NCBI RefSeq assembly: GCF_013003915.1
Contig: NZ_JABAIV010000004.1
Coordinates: 427,012-491,011, forward strand
Origin: Telluria aromaticivorans
Lineage (GTDB): Bacteria; Pseudomonadota; Gammaproteobacteria; Burkholderiales; Burkholderiaceae_D
DNA: 64,000 bases
Reading direction: 5' to 3'
The position numbers and the translations under genes are program-made. The notes below the pieces were generated by a model that had not been told where the DNA came from, made no database searches, and saw only the letters and a list, made by a program, of their open reading frames with translations. Every line of letters starts with the position of its first letter. Position 1 is the first letter of the stretch. This document shows, piece after piece, positions 41,866-52,757 of the stretch.

Positions 41866-43938
41866 CTACCAGATAATCACACGATCCTTCGGCGCCAGGT
41901 ACATCTTGTCCCCCGGCTTGACGCCGAACGCCTCGTAAAAGCCCGGCTGGTTCTTCAGCGTGCCGTTGGCGCGGTACTGGCCCGGCGAGTGCGGGTCGGT
42001 CTTGATCTGGGCGATCTGCGCCGGCTCGCGCATCTTGGTGCGCCACACCTGGCCCCAGCCCATGTAGAAGCGCTGGTCGCCTGTCAAGCCGTTGATGACC
42101 GGCGCCTTCTTGCCCTTGAGCGAGAGCTTGTAGGCCTTGTAGGCAATCGCCAGGCCCGAGTTGTCGCCGATGTTCTCGCCCAGGGTCAGTTCGCCGTTGA
42201 CGTTATAGCCAGGCAGCGGGCTGTAGCCGGCGTACTGGCTGACCAGCACCTTGGTCTTTTCGGCGAAGCGCTTGCCGTCTTCGGCGGTCCACCAGTTGCG
42301 CATGTTGCCGTCACCGTCGTACTGCGAACCCTGGTCGTCGAAGCCGTGGCTGATCTCGTGGCCGATCACCGCGCCGATGCCGCCGTAGTTGACCGCGTCA
42401 TCGGCCTTCGCATCGAAGAACGGCGGCTGCAGGATCGCCGCCGGGAACACGATCTCGTTCAGTTCCGGGTTGTAGTAGGCGTTGATGGTCTGCGGCGTCA
42501 TGCCCCATTCGTCGCGGTCGATCGGTTTACCCAGCTTGTTGATCTCGCGGTTGTATTCCACTTCGCGCGAACGCATCACGTTGCCGACCAGGTCATCGCG
42601 CTTGACGCTCAGCGCCGAGTAATCCTTCCACTTGTTCGGGTAGCCGATCTTCGGGGTGAACTTGGCCAGCTTGGCCTGGGCTTCCTTCTTGGTCGCCGGG
42701 CTCATCCAGTCGAGGGTATTAATCGAGTCCTTGTATGCCGCCAGCAGGTTCTTCACCAGGGTTTCCATGCGCGCCTTGCGCTCGGCCGGAAAGTGCTCTT
42801 TCACGTACAGCTTGCCGACTGCTTCGCCCACGCCCGTTTCCAGGGTCGATACCGCGCGCTTCCAGCGCGGTTCGAGCTGCGGAATGCCGGACAGGACGGT
42901 GCCGTTGAAGGCAAAGCGCTGGTCGACGAAGGCTTTCGACAGGAAGCCGGCATAACCGTTCACGGTATGCAGTTGCAGGTAGGTCTTCCAGGTCTCGAGC
43001 GGCACGCGGTTCAGGACTTCGGCGAAGCCCTTCAGGTAGCTCGGCTGGCTCACGATCAGGTAGGACGCCTTGCCCTTTAGCCCGGCCGCATCCAGCCAGG
43101 CGTTCCAGTCATAGCCGGGCGCCAGCTCGGCCAGCTTGGCCAGCTCGACCTTGTTATAGGTCTTGACCGGGTCGCGGTTCTCGACCTTGGTCCACTGGAC
43201 CTTGGCCAGTTCGGTTTCCAGGTCGACGACCGCCTTGGAGTCGGCGGCAGCGTTCTTGTTGCCGGCCATGGTCAGCAGCTTTTCGACGTGCTGCTGGTAT
43301 TTGGCGCGGATGTCAGCCAGCTTGGCGTCGTCGCCCTTCAGGTAGTAGTCACGGTCCGGCATGCCCAGGCCGGCCTGGTACAGGTCGGCCACGTACTTGG
43401 TCGAATCCTTGGCATCCTGGTGGATGTAAAACACGAAGGGCACGGTCACGCCGAGGCGGCCGAGGCGGGCAAAGGCTGCCGGCAGCTCGGATTTGTCCTT
43501 CAGGGCGGCAATCTTGCCCAGTTCGCCGTTCAGGGGCGAGATGCCCAGTTGCTCCAGGCGCGCTTCATCCATGTAGCTGGCGTAGAAGTCGCCGATCTTG
43601 CGGGTTTCCGAACCGGCGGCCGCGTTCTTGTCGGCGGCGGCCCGTTCGATGATCGCGCGCAGTTGCGGCAGGGTATCGTCGCGCAGCTGGTGGAAGGCGC
43701 CCCAGGTCGACTTGTCGGCCGGGATCTCGACCGTCTTGAGCCATTTGCCGTTCAGGTGCTGGAAGAAGTCGTCCTGCGGGCGCACCGCAGGTTCCACGTA
43801 TTCCAGCGCGATGCCAGACGATAGCGCGGCCGCCTTGGCGCCGCTCTTGGCGCTGGCTGCAGCGCCGGCGCCGGTTTCGGCCTGGGCCATCGAGGCCACC
43901 AGGACCAGCGCCGCAGCGCTGAGCAAATGTCGTTTCAT
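41866..43938 (-). CDS. M13 family zinc metallopeptidase (neprilysin-like)
   Basis: A 690-residue secreted endopeptidase. Signal peptide in the first 20 residues (LLSAAALVLVASMAQA). The zinc site is HEISH in VIGHEISHGFDD near residue 523, with the third ligand Glu in ENIGDNSG about 60 residues later; NAYYNPELNEIVFPAAILQPPFFD is the substrate-binding strand of the family. It probably trims peptides in the periplasm. It follows a closely related M13 gene, separated by 86 bases, in the same direction, so the two arose by tandem duplication. Confidence 0.9.
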   Translation of the reverse strand: MKRHLLSAAALVLVASMAQAETGAGAAASAKSGAKAAALSSGIALEYVEPAVRPQDDFFQHLNGKWLKTVEIPADKSTWGAFHQLRDDTLPQLRAIIERAAADKNAAAGSETRKIGDFYASYMDEARLEQLGISPLNGELGKIAALKDKSELPAAFARLGRLGVTVPFVFYIHQDAKDSTKYVADLYQAGLGMPDRDYYLKGDDAKLADIRAKYQQHVEKLLTMAGNKNAAADSKAVVDLETELAKVQWTKVENRDPVKTYNKVELAKLAELAPGYDWNAWLDAAGLKGKASYLIVSQPSYLKGFAEVLNRVPLETWKTYLQLHTVNGYAGFLSKAFVDQRFAFNGTVLSGIPQLEPRWKRAVSTLETGVGEAVGKLYVKEHFPAERKARMETLVKNLLAAYKDSINTLDWMSPATKKEAQAKLAKFTPKIGYPNKWKDYSALSVKRDDLVGNVMRSREVEYNREINKLGKPIDRDEWGMTPQTINAYYNPELNEIVFPAAILQPPFFDAKADDAVNYGGIGAVIGHEISHGFDDQGSQYDGDGNMRNWWTAEDGKRFAEKTKVLVSQYAGYSPLPGYNVNGELTLGENIGDNSGLAIAYKAYKLSLKGKKAPVINGLTGDQRFYMGWGQVWRTKMREPAQIAQIKTDPHSPGQYRANGTLKNQPGFYEAFGVKPGDKMYLAPKDRVIIW

Positions 43939-44024
43939 GCGTCTCTCCGTGTGTTTTCTATTGTCGTCATGCTGAACGGGCCGGCTTGCGCCGACCCGTC
44001 CAGATTGTGCTTGCTATTGCGAGA

Positions 44025-46076
44025 TTACCAGATGATCACGCGATCTTGCGGCGCCAGGTACATCTTGTCGCCCGGTTTCACGCCGAAGGCCTCGTAGAAC
44101 TCCGGCATGTTCATCACGGTGCCGTTGGCGCGGAACTGGCCCGGCGAGTGCGGATCGGTCTTGACCTGGTTGATCTGCTGGGCTTCGCGCATCTTCGAGC
44201 GCCACACCTGGCCGAAGCCCATGAAGAAGCGCTGGTCGCCGGTCAGGCCGTCGAGCACCGGGGCCGGTTTGCCGTTCAGCGAGATCTTGTAGGCCTTGTA
44301 GGCGATCGACAGGCCGGCGTTGTCGCCGATGTTCTCGCCCAGGGTCAGTTCGCCGTTCACGTTATAGCCCGGCAGCGGCGAGAAGCCGTTGAACTGCTTG
44401 ACCAGCTTGTCGGTGCGGGCCTTGAAGGCGACGCGGTCCGCTTCGCTCCACCAGTCGCGCAGGTTGCCGTCGCCGTCCGACTGGCTGCCCTTGTCGTCGA
44501 AGCCGTGGCCGATTTCGTGGCCGATTACGGCGCCGATGCCGCCGTAATTCACCGCATCGTCGGCGCGCATGTCGAAGAACGGCGGCTGCAGGATCGCGGC
44601 CGGGAACACGATCTCGTTGGTGGTGCTGCGGTAGTAGGCGTTGACGGTTTGCGGCGTCATGCCCCATTCGGTGCGGTCGACCGGCTTGCCCAGCTTGTTC
44701 AGCTGGTAGTTGTAGCGGAAGGTCGCGGTGCGCATCGCGTTGCCGACCAGGTCGTCACGCTTGATGCTCAGCTTCGAATAATCGCGCCACTTGTCCGGGT
44801 AGCCGATCTTCGGCGTGAACTTGGCCAGCTTGGCGCGGGCTTCCTTCTTGGTGTCCGGGCTCATCCACTCCAGGTTGTCGATCGACTGGCCATAGGCGAT
44901 GATCAGGTTCTTCACCAGTTCTTCCATGCGCGCCTTGCGCTCGGCCGGGAAATGCTCCTTCACGTACAGCTTGCCGAGCGCTTCGCCCAGCGAGCTTTCG
45001 ACCGTGCCCACGCCGCGCTTCCACAACGGCGCCTGCTCGCTCACGCCCGACAGCGCGGTACCGTAGAACGAGAAGCTCTGCGCCACGAAGGCCTTCGACA
45101 GGACCGGCGAGAATTCGCGCAGCAGCTGCCATTCGAAATAGGACTTCAGGGTCGACAGCTCGGTCTTGGCCAGCACCTCGTTCAGGCCGGTGAAATAGCT
45201 CGGCTGGTTGACGATAATGGTGTCGACCTTGTTGCCCGCGCCAGCCGCGGCCAGGGCTGCGTTCCAGTCATAGCCCGGCGCCAGCTTGCCCAGCTCGGCC
45301 ACGGTCATCTTGTTGTAGCGCTTGACCGGGTCGCGGTTCTCGACGCGGGTCCACTGCACCTTGGCCAGCTCGGTCTCGAAATCGACGATGTCCTTGGCCT
45401 GCTCCGCGGCGTTCTTCTCGCCGGCAAGCGCCAGGGTCTGCTCGACGTGCTTCAGGTATTTGGCGCGCACTTCGGCCAGCTTGGCGTCGTCCTGCTTCAG
45501 GTAGTAGTCGCGGTCAGGCATGCCAAGGCCGCTCTGCGAGATGTACACGGCATGCTCGGTCGACTTGCGCATGTCCTGGTTGACATAAATGCCGTACGGG
45601 GTCGATACGCCGATCTTCGACAGGTGCGCCACCAGCTTCGGCAGGCCCTTTTTGTCCTTGAGCGAACGGATTTTCTGCAGTTCGCTACTCAAAGGCTTGG
45701 TGCCGAGCGCTTCGCGGCGCGCTTCGTCCATGTAGCTGGCGTACAGGTCGCCGATCTTCTGGGTTTCAGACCCGGCCTTGGCGGTCTTGTCGGCCTGCGC
45801 GGCCTCGATGATGGCCTTGATCTGCGGCGTGGTGTCGTCGCGCAGCTTCATGAAGGTGCCCCAGCTGGCCTTGTCGCTCGGGATCTCGGTGGTCTTCAGC
45901 CATTTGCCGTTCAGGTGGGTGAAGAAGTCGTCCTGCGGGCGCACGCTGGTGTCGATAAACTGCGTGTCGATGCCCGAGATCGGCGCGCCGGACGGCTTGG
46001 CTGGGGCAGGATCCGCCGCATGGGCGAAAGCCGCCATCATCGACAGGGTCAGGGTGCTCAAAAGGAGTCGCTTCAC
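44025..46076 (-). CDS. M13 family zinc metallopeptidase (neprilysin-like), second copy
   Basis: A 683-residue paralogue of the next gene downstream. I start it at GTG 46076 because the signal peptide (KRLLLSTLTLSMMAAFAHA) begins there and GAGGA precedes it; the 33-residue upstream extension lacks any such feature. The zinc site HEIGH is in VIGHEIGHGFDDKGSQ, with ENIGDNAG downstream and NAYYRSTTNEIVFPAAILQPPFFD before. The C-terminal block GDKMYLAPQDRVIIW is shared by both copies. Expected to be periplasmic. Confidence 0.9.
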   Translation of the reverse strand: MKRLLLSTLTLSMMAAFAHAADPAPAKPSGAPISGIDTQFIDTSVRPQDDFFTHLNGKWLKTTEIPSDKASWGTFMKLRDDTTPQIKAIIEAAQADKTAKAGSETQKIGDLYASYMDEARREALGTKPLSSELQKIRSLKDKKGLPKLVAHLSKIGVSTPYGIYVNQDMRKSTEHAVYISQSGLGMPDRDYYLKQDDAKLAEVRAKYLKHVEQTLALAGEKNAAEQAKDIVDFETELAKVQWTRVENRDPVKRYNKMTVAELGKLAPGYDWNAALAAAGAGNKVDTIIVNQPSYFTGLNEVLAKTELSTLKSYFEWQLLREFSPVLSKAFVAQSFSFYGTALSGVSEQAPLWKRGVGTVESSLGEALGKLYVKEHFPAERKARMEELVKNLIIAYGQSIDNLEWMSPDTKKEARAKLAKFTPKIGYPDKWRDYSKLSIKRDDLVGNAMRTATFRYNYQLNKLGKPVDRTEWGMTPQTVNAYYRSTTNEIVFPAAILQPPFFDMRADDAVNYGGIGAVIGHEIGHGFDDKGSQSDGDGNLRDWWSEADRVAFKARTDKLVKQFNGFSPLPGYNVNGELTLGENIGDNAGLSIAYKAYKISLNGKPAPVLDGLTGDQRFFMGFGQVWRSKMREAQQINQVKTDPHSPGQFRANGTVMNMPEFYEAFGVKPGDKMYLAPQDRVIIW

Positions 46077-46537
46077 GGGGGTGTCCTCAGTTGCTGGGAA
46101 GGTTGCTGGAAAATGAGCGGCTTGTGGCCGTTCTTCAAAACGTGCGTCATCGGAGCTTGAGCTCCAGGCGCACACCGACAGTCGCGTAGGTGCGCGCCTG
46201 GGTCGAGGTAAAGACTGCGGGCAGGGTCATGAAACGCGCCGTCGGGCCCGGTTGGGCGGGCGTCGCCAGCAGGCGATCGATACGAGTCTCTTCATGCGTC
46301 TTTATTGTTTTACTTAGGGGCTTATCCCGGTAGTGCTCCCACCGTCCAGGACGGCAGGGGCCATCTCCATTCTAGCCCGTGCGCATGAGGCGGCAACGCC
46401 CAGCAGTGCTTTTTTACTTTTCGATACATGCAAGACGGGTGTTATCGCGTATGCATGTGTTGGTACGCCACAACAACACGCTAGCGAAAGGCAAATTCAT
46501 GGCATGCAACAGGGGGAGCGCAGGAAGCGAGGGACAC
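46077..46537. other. Intergenic region with a possible coding remnant on the minus strand
   Basis: Between the M13 gene and the terminator at 46538. On the minus strand the frame ending with TGA at 46147-46149 reads RFMTLPAVFTSTQART then YATVGVRLELKLR with high GC at third positions, but it has no start and breaks down to the right of about 46300. It could be the 3' remnant of an outer-membrane protein gene. The rest shows nothing I can support. Confidence 0.3.
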
Positions 46538-46565
46538 AAAAAAGCCCGCGGAGGGGGCCGCGGGC
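46538..46565 (-). terminator. Intrinsic terminator for a leftward transcript without an annotated gene
   Basis: On the minus strand GCCCGCGG-CCCCCT-CCGCGGGC (46565 down to 46544) is followed by TTTTTT (46543-46538), a strong rho-independent terminator. A smaller hairpin CCACTT/AAGTGG lies just before it at 46570-46586. No minus-strand protein gene lies upstream before the divergent S41 peptidase gene at 46817, so it should end a short non-coding transcript. Confidence 0.75.
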
Positions 46566-46760
46566 AAGACCACTTCAAAAAAGTGGAGAGAGAGAAAAAC
46601 TGAGATTGACTATAGGACGCACCCCTCGCGCTCGCTTAGACTCTTACAATTGCTTACCAAGCTAAAGATGTCGTAACAGGGAAGCCTCAAGGCAGGCCAC
46701 GCATATGTATTGCTTCGAAGTTTGGCCAGGTTCAGGGCAGCCTCCAAATTTCAGGTTTAT
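46538..46760 (-). ncRNA. Candidate small RNA, leftward
   Basis: The strong minus-strand terminator at 46538-46565 requires a transcript from the right, yet only about 250 gene-free bases separate it from the divergent peptidase gene. The minus-strand sequence just before the hairpins is pyrimidine-rich (TTTTTCTCTCTCTCC), like single-stranded seed regions of sRNAs. The 5' end and promoter are not clear, so the right boundary is approximate. It matches no RNA family I recognise. Confidence 0.35.
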
Positions 46761-46816
46761 ACTGGACTGGCGCTATCTCATGCGCGACGGCCGTATGCGG
46801 CCACACCGGGTGAACC

Positions 46817-48238
46817 ATGGGCTCCACTTTCAAGAATTCCTGTCTCGTCGGCCTCGGCGCCATCACCGGGGTCGCCCTTACCATGCAGTTCTCCGCCCTG
46901 GCCCAGAAGCCGGTCGACGCCGGCATGCCGCTGGCCGAGCTGCGCCAGCTGGCCGACGTCTATGGCGTCATCAAGTCCACCTATGTCGAGCCGGTCGAAG
47001 ACAAGGCGCTGCTGTCGCAAGCCATTTCCGGCATGGTCGCCTCGCTCGATCCGCATTCCGCCTACCTCGACCCGCGCGCCTACCGCGAGCTGCGCGAAGG
47101 CACCGAGGGCCGCTTCGTCGGCCTCGGCATCGAGATTTCCGAAAGCGACGAGGGTTTCGTGGAGATCGTCGCCCCCATCGAAGACTCCCCCGCCTGGCGC
47201 GCCGGCATCAAGGAAGGCGACCTGATTACCCAGATCGACGGCCATCCGGTGCAGGGCCTGCCGATCGACGAAGCGATCAAGCGCATGCGCGGCGAACCGG
47301 GCACCCGGGTCACGCTCACCATCGCGCGCAAGGACGCCCCTGCCCCGCTGCGCTTCACCATCGCGCGCAGCGAAATCGTCCAGAAAAGCGTCAAGGCAAA
47401 AATGGTCGAACCGGGCTATGCCTGGTTGCGTATCTCGCAATTCCAGGAACCGACCGTGGACGACATGGCCGCCAAGCTGCAGGCGCTGTACCGCCAGGAC
47501 CCGGACCTGAAAGGTATCGTGCTCGATTTGCGCAACGATCCCGGCGGCCTGCTGCAGGGCGCTATCGGCGTGGCCGCCGCCTTCTTGCCGAAAGACGCCG
47601 AAATCGTCTCGACCAATGGCCAGCTGGCCGATTCGCGCCAGCGCTTCTATGGCCGGCCCGAGTTCTACATGCTGCGCAGCGGGGGCGATCCGCTCTCGAA
47701 CCTGCCCGAGACTTTTAAAACCCTGCCGATGGTCGTGCTGGTCAATACCGGCTCCGCCTCGGCCTCCGAAATCGTGGCCGGCGCGCTGCAGGACTACAAG
47801 CGCGCGACCATCCTTGGCAGCCAGACCTTCGGCAAGGGCTCGGTCCAGACCATCCGCCCGATCGGCCACGATGCCGCGGTCAAGCTGACCACTGCGCGCT
47901 ACTACACCCCGGCGGGGCGCTCGATCCAGGCGCGCGGCATCCTGCCCGACCTCCCGGTCGACGAAACCCTTGATGGCGACGGCCTGAACGCGCTGCGCAT
48001 GCGCGAGGCCGACCTCGAGCGCCACCTGTCGAACGACCGCGACAAAGAGGCCGCGACCCGCGAAGACGATATCGAAGAGCAGATGCGGCTGCTGGCCGAG
48101 GCGCGCCAGCGCAAGCCGCTCGATTACGGCAGCGCCAGCGACTTCCAGCTGGCGCAAGCGCTACGCCACCTGAAAGGCCAGAAGGTCCAGCTGTCGCGCC
48201 GGGCCGGCGGCGCCACCCTGGCCCAGCACGCGCGCTGA
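46817..48238 (+). CDS. S41 family carboxyl-terminal processing protease (CtpA-like)
   Basis: A 473-residue periplasmic serine protease. N-terminal hydrophobic signal, then a cap region, a PDZ domain at about 90-190 (GLGIEISESDEGFVEIVAPIEDSPAWRAGIKEGDLITQIDG) and the catalytic domain with LDLRNDPGGLL near 235, the nucleophile Ser in NTGSASASEI near 315 and the general-base Lys in FGKGSVQT near 340. It trims C-termini of envelope proteins. The C-terminal 70 residues are charged and helical. The PEP-CTERM sorting system elsewhere in the window processes C-termini by a different enzyme. Confidence 0.9.
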   Translation: MGSTFKNSCLVGLGAITGVALTMQFSALAQKPVDAGMPLAELRQLADVYGVIKSTYVEPVEDKALLSQAISGMVASLDPHSAYLDPRAYRELREGTEGRFVGLGIEISESDEGFVEIVAPIEDSPAWRAGIKEGDLITQIDGHPVQGLPIDEAIKRMRGEPGTRVTLTIARKDAPAPLRFTIARSEIVQKSVKAKMVEPGYAWLRISQFQEPTVDDMAAKLQALYRQDPDLKGIVLDLRNDPGGLLQGAIGVAAAFLPKDAEIVSTNGQLADSRQRFYGRPEFYMLRSGGDPLSNLPETFKTLPMVVLVNTGSASASEIVAGALQDYKRATILGSQTFGKGSVQTIRPIGHDAAVKLTTARYYTPAGRSIQARGILPDLPVDETLDGDGLNALRMREADLERHLSNDRDKEAATREDDIEEQMRLLAEARQRKPLDYGSASDFQLAQALRHLKGQKVQLSRRAGGATLAQHAR

Positions 48239-48350
48239 ACGCAGCGGGCGTCTTTGTTGTCGGGCCAGCCAATTCCCAGGCCCGGCGCGAGCGTGTAGAA
48301 TCGCCGCATCTCCCAGGTAACGCCTGTTATTTTCTTTGAAAGTCCCCACC

Positions 48351-49472
48351 ATGAAACCTGTCGTCATCAGCGGCACCGGCCTGTTTACGCCACCGTTTTC
48401 CATCTCGAACGACGAGCTGGTGACGGCCTATAACGCCTATGTCGAGCTGTTCAACCAGGAAAACGCCGCGGCGATCGCTGCCGGCGAGGTGACCGCGCTC
48501 GAAGCGTCGAGCAGCGGCTTCATCGAAAAGGCGTCCGGCATCAAGTCGCGCTACGTGATGGAAAAGGAAGGCATCCTCGACCCGGCGCGCATGACCGCCC
48601 GTATCCCCGAGCGCGCCGACGACCAGGTCTCGCTGCAGGCCGAGATGTGCGTGGCGGCTGCGCGTGAAGCGCTGGACCGTGCGGGCAAACAGCCGTCCGA
48701 CATCGACATGGTGCTGGTCGCCTGCAGCAACATGCAGCGTCCCTATCCGGCCATGGCAGTCGAGGTGCAGGAAGCGCTCGGCATCGAGGGCTTCGGCTTC
48801 GACATGAACGTGGCCTGCTCGTCGGCCACCTTCGGCATCGCCACCGCGGTCGACGCGGTGCAGAGCGGCCGCGCTCGCGCCGTCCTGATGCTGAACCCGG
48901 AAATCACCAGCGGCCACCTGAACTTCCGCGACCGCGACAGCCATTTCATTTTCGGCGATGCCTGCACCGCGGTCGTCATCGAAGCGGCGGAAACGGCCAC
49001 CAGCCGCTACCAGTTCGAGATCCTGGACACGAAACTCAAGACCAAGTTCTCGAACAACATCCGCAACAACTTCGGTTTCATGAACCGCTTCGACGAAGCC
49101 GGCATCGGCGCGCCGGACAAGCTGTTCCGCCAGCAGGGCCGCAAGGTGTTCAAGGAAGTCTGCCCGATGGCCGCCGAGATGATCACCGACACGGTGAAGA
49201 ACGCCGGCCTGGAGATCAAGGACGTCTCGCGCTACTGGCTGCACCAGGCGAACCTGAACATGAATTTGCTGATCGCCCGCACCCTGCTGGGGCGCGACGC
49301 CGAGCCAAACGAGGCGCCGGTGATCCTCGATACCTATGCCAACACCTCGTCGGCGGGCTCGATCATCGCCTTCCACAAGTACCAGGACGACATGCCGAGC
49401 GGCGCCAACGGCGTGATCTGCTCGTTCGGGGCGGGGTATTCGATCGGGTGTGTGGTAGTGCGCAAAAAGTAA
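48351..49472 (+). CDS. Beta-ketoacyl-ACP synthase III-like protein (FabH family)
   Basis: A 373-residue thiolase-fold condensing enzyme, longer than classical FabH (about 320). The Cys of NVACSSATF is near residue 159, His in HQANLNMN near 298 and Asn in NTSSAGS near 330, forming the Cys-His-Asn triad. The N-terminal insertion (about residues 25-70) marks the longer FabH-like group seen in betaproteobacteria. ATG 48351 is preferred to an in-frame TTG five codons upstream. It stands alone, so its acyl substrate is not evident; initiation of fatty acid synthesis is the default guess. Confidence 0.8.
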   Translation: MKPVVISGTGLFTPPFSISNDELVTAYNAYVELFNQENAAAIAAGEVTALEASSSGFIEKASGIKSRYVMEKEGILDPARMTARIPERADDQVSLQAEMCVAAAREALDRAGKQPSDIDMVLVACSNMQRPYPAMAVEVQEALGIEGFGFDMNVACSSATFGIATAVDAVQSGRARAVLMLNPEITSGHLNFRDRDSHFIFGDACTAVVIEAAETATSRYQFEILDTKLKTKFSNNIRNNFGFMNRFDEAGIGAPDKLFRQQGRKVFKEVCPMAAEMITDTVKNAGLEIKDVSRYWLHQANLNMNLLIARTLLGRDAEPNEAPVILDTYANTSSAGSIIAFHKYQDDMPSGANGVICSFGAGYSIGCVVVRKK

Positions 49473-49499
49473 TCGTTCGCGTCGGATCTGCCACGAACC

Positions 49500-49606
49500 G
49501 TAGGGTGGGCAGATTCTGCCCACGCGTTCAAATCACGTTAAAACAATCGGCGCGGCTCATCACCCGCCAACTATCACCGCGTGGGCGGGAGACCCGCCCA
49601 CCCTAC
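49500..49606. repeat. REP-like palindrome pair in inverted orientation
   Basis: The unit at 49500-49531 begins GTAGGGTGGGCAGATTCTGC and ends CACGCGTTCAA; it contains the internal palindrome GTGGGCAGA-TTCTGCCCAC. A second, inverted copy with base changes lies at 49579-49606, ending CCGCCCACCCTAC. The two face each other across 47 bases, as in BIMEs. The first copy is identical over 32 bases to the reverse complement of the unit at 55136-55167. Confidence 0.85.
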
Positions 49607-49669
49607 AAATTCGCAATCGTCCCGCAAAGGCCGAGACCCAAGTTTAGTGAACAGCCGGCACCGGCAACA

Positions 49670-51736
<2,067 letters not shown>

Positions 51737-51757
51737 TTACTAAACGGCTTTTCCGCC

Positions 51758-52210
51758 TCAGGACAGGCGGCTGTCGGGTTCGCGCAGTTCGGCGAACTGC
51801 TCGATGTTGCCGATATTGATGACGACCGGATTCAGGCTGGCGCCGGGCGACATCGAGCGCCAGGCGAACTGCCATTCCTGTTCGCGCGACTGGCCCAGGC
51901 TCTTGGTGAAGGCGGCGCCGAGCGGCGAGCGCACGCCGTAGGCGACCTCGCCGTCGATGCCGGCCCAGTTGGGCAGCGTGCGCTGTACCGCGCGGTGCAG
52001 GCGTTCGCCGAATTCCTCGGTATTGTGGATCACCAGGCAGCGGTCGGCCGGGCTGAAGACGTCGAACAGCTGCTTGTCCCAGGCGGTCGAAAACGACAGG
52101 GCCAGGAAGCCGCCGTCGGGCAGGAGGCGGAACTGGCCGCGCAGCGCGGCTTCGAGTTCGTCCTGCGGCGCGTAGCGGTACAGGGTCGGGGGGCGTTGGT
52201 AGTCGTGCAT
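51758..52210 (-). CDS. Hypothetical protein
   Basis: A 150-residue soluble protein with no recognised family. It begins with YQRPPTLYRYAPQDELEAALRG and has a well-conserved-looking core FLALSFSTAWDKQLFDVF near residue 38. No membrane segments or Cys motifs. High GC at third positions supports coding. It sits between fadH and a DUF2721 gene, all leftward, with 25 bases to its upstream neighbour, so it may be co-transcribed with it. Confidence 0.65.
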   Translation of the reverse strand: MHDYQRPPTLYRYAPQDELEAALRGQFRLLPDGGFLALSFSTAWDKQLFDVFSPADRCLVIHNTEEFGERLHRAVQRTLPNWAGIDGEVAYGVRSPLGAAFTKSLGQSREQEWQFAWRSMSPGASLNPVVINIGNIEQFAELREPDSRLS

Positions 52211-52235
52211 AAGATAAAACCGTTCGAGTAAAGCG

Positions 52236-52682
52236 TTAGCGGGACTGCTGGAGCGACAGCGTGTGCTGCAGGCGCATGAAGCGCGAGGCGATGAAGATCT
52301 CGCGCAGGAAAAAGACGAAGCTGCTGATCAGGCCGAGCATGGCGATCACGAACAGGCCGGCGATGTACTGGTCGAGCGGCAGATTGGTGGTATCTCCCAG
52401 GAACAGCAGGGCAATCACGAGGCAGACCATGAGGCCGCAGGCAGTGCTGGACGTGATGGCGGTGTTGATCAGGTGGGCGCGGGTGTAGAGCGTCTCGCGC
52501 TCGGCCGAATATTCCGCGTTGGCGCCTTCCTTGAGCTGGTCGTCGAGCACGCGGGTGCGGTCGATGATGCGCGCCAGGCGGTTGGTCAGGACCGTCAGCT
52601 TGGTCGCCACGCCAGTCAGCAGGAAGACCGGCGCGATCGCCAGCTGGATGACGTGGCCGATGTCGCTGATCTGGATATTCAT
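52236..52682 (-). CDS. DUF2721 family membrane protein
   Basis: A 148-residue protein with three hydrophobic segments: residues 7-28 (QLAIAPVFLLTGVATKLTVL), about 75-97 and about 106-128. The first segment with the following NRLARIIDR basic stretch is the signature of DUF2721, a family of small inner membrane proteins of unknown function common in proteobacteria. The middle section is a charged helical hairpin. Confidence 0.85.
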   Translation of the reverse strand: MNIQISDIGHVIQLAIAPVFLLTGVATKLTVLTNRLARIIDRTRVLDDQLKEGANAEYSAERETLYTRAHLINTAITSSTACGLMVCLVIALLFLGDTTNLPLDQYIAGLFVIAMLGLISSFVFFLREIFIASRFMRLQHTLSLQQSR

Positions 52683-52757
52683 GGGAACACGTGAGAAATG
52701 ATTGTCAAGTTGGCCTTAGTGTAGCAGCCGCGGTGCGGCCCGGGCAGCCAAAAGCGG

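Noticed and set aside
43986..46160. 724-codon open frame on the plus strand
   Set aside because: Antisense to an M13 peptidase gene with signal peptide and zinc site; no domain in the plus-strand product.
46333..46665. 110-codon open frame in the gap before the S41 peptidase gene
   Set aside because: It runs through the terminator hairpin, has no ribosome binding site or recognisable domain, and lacks GC3 bias.
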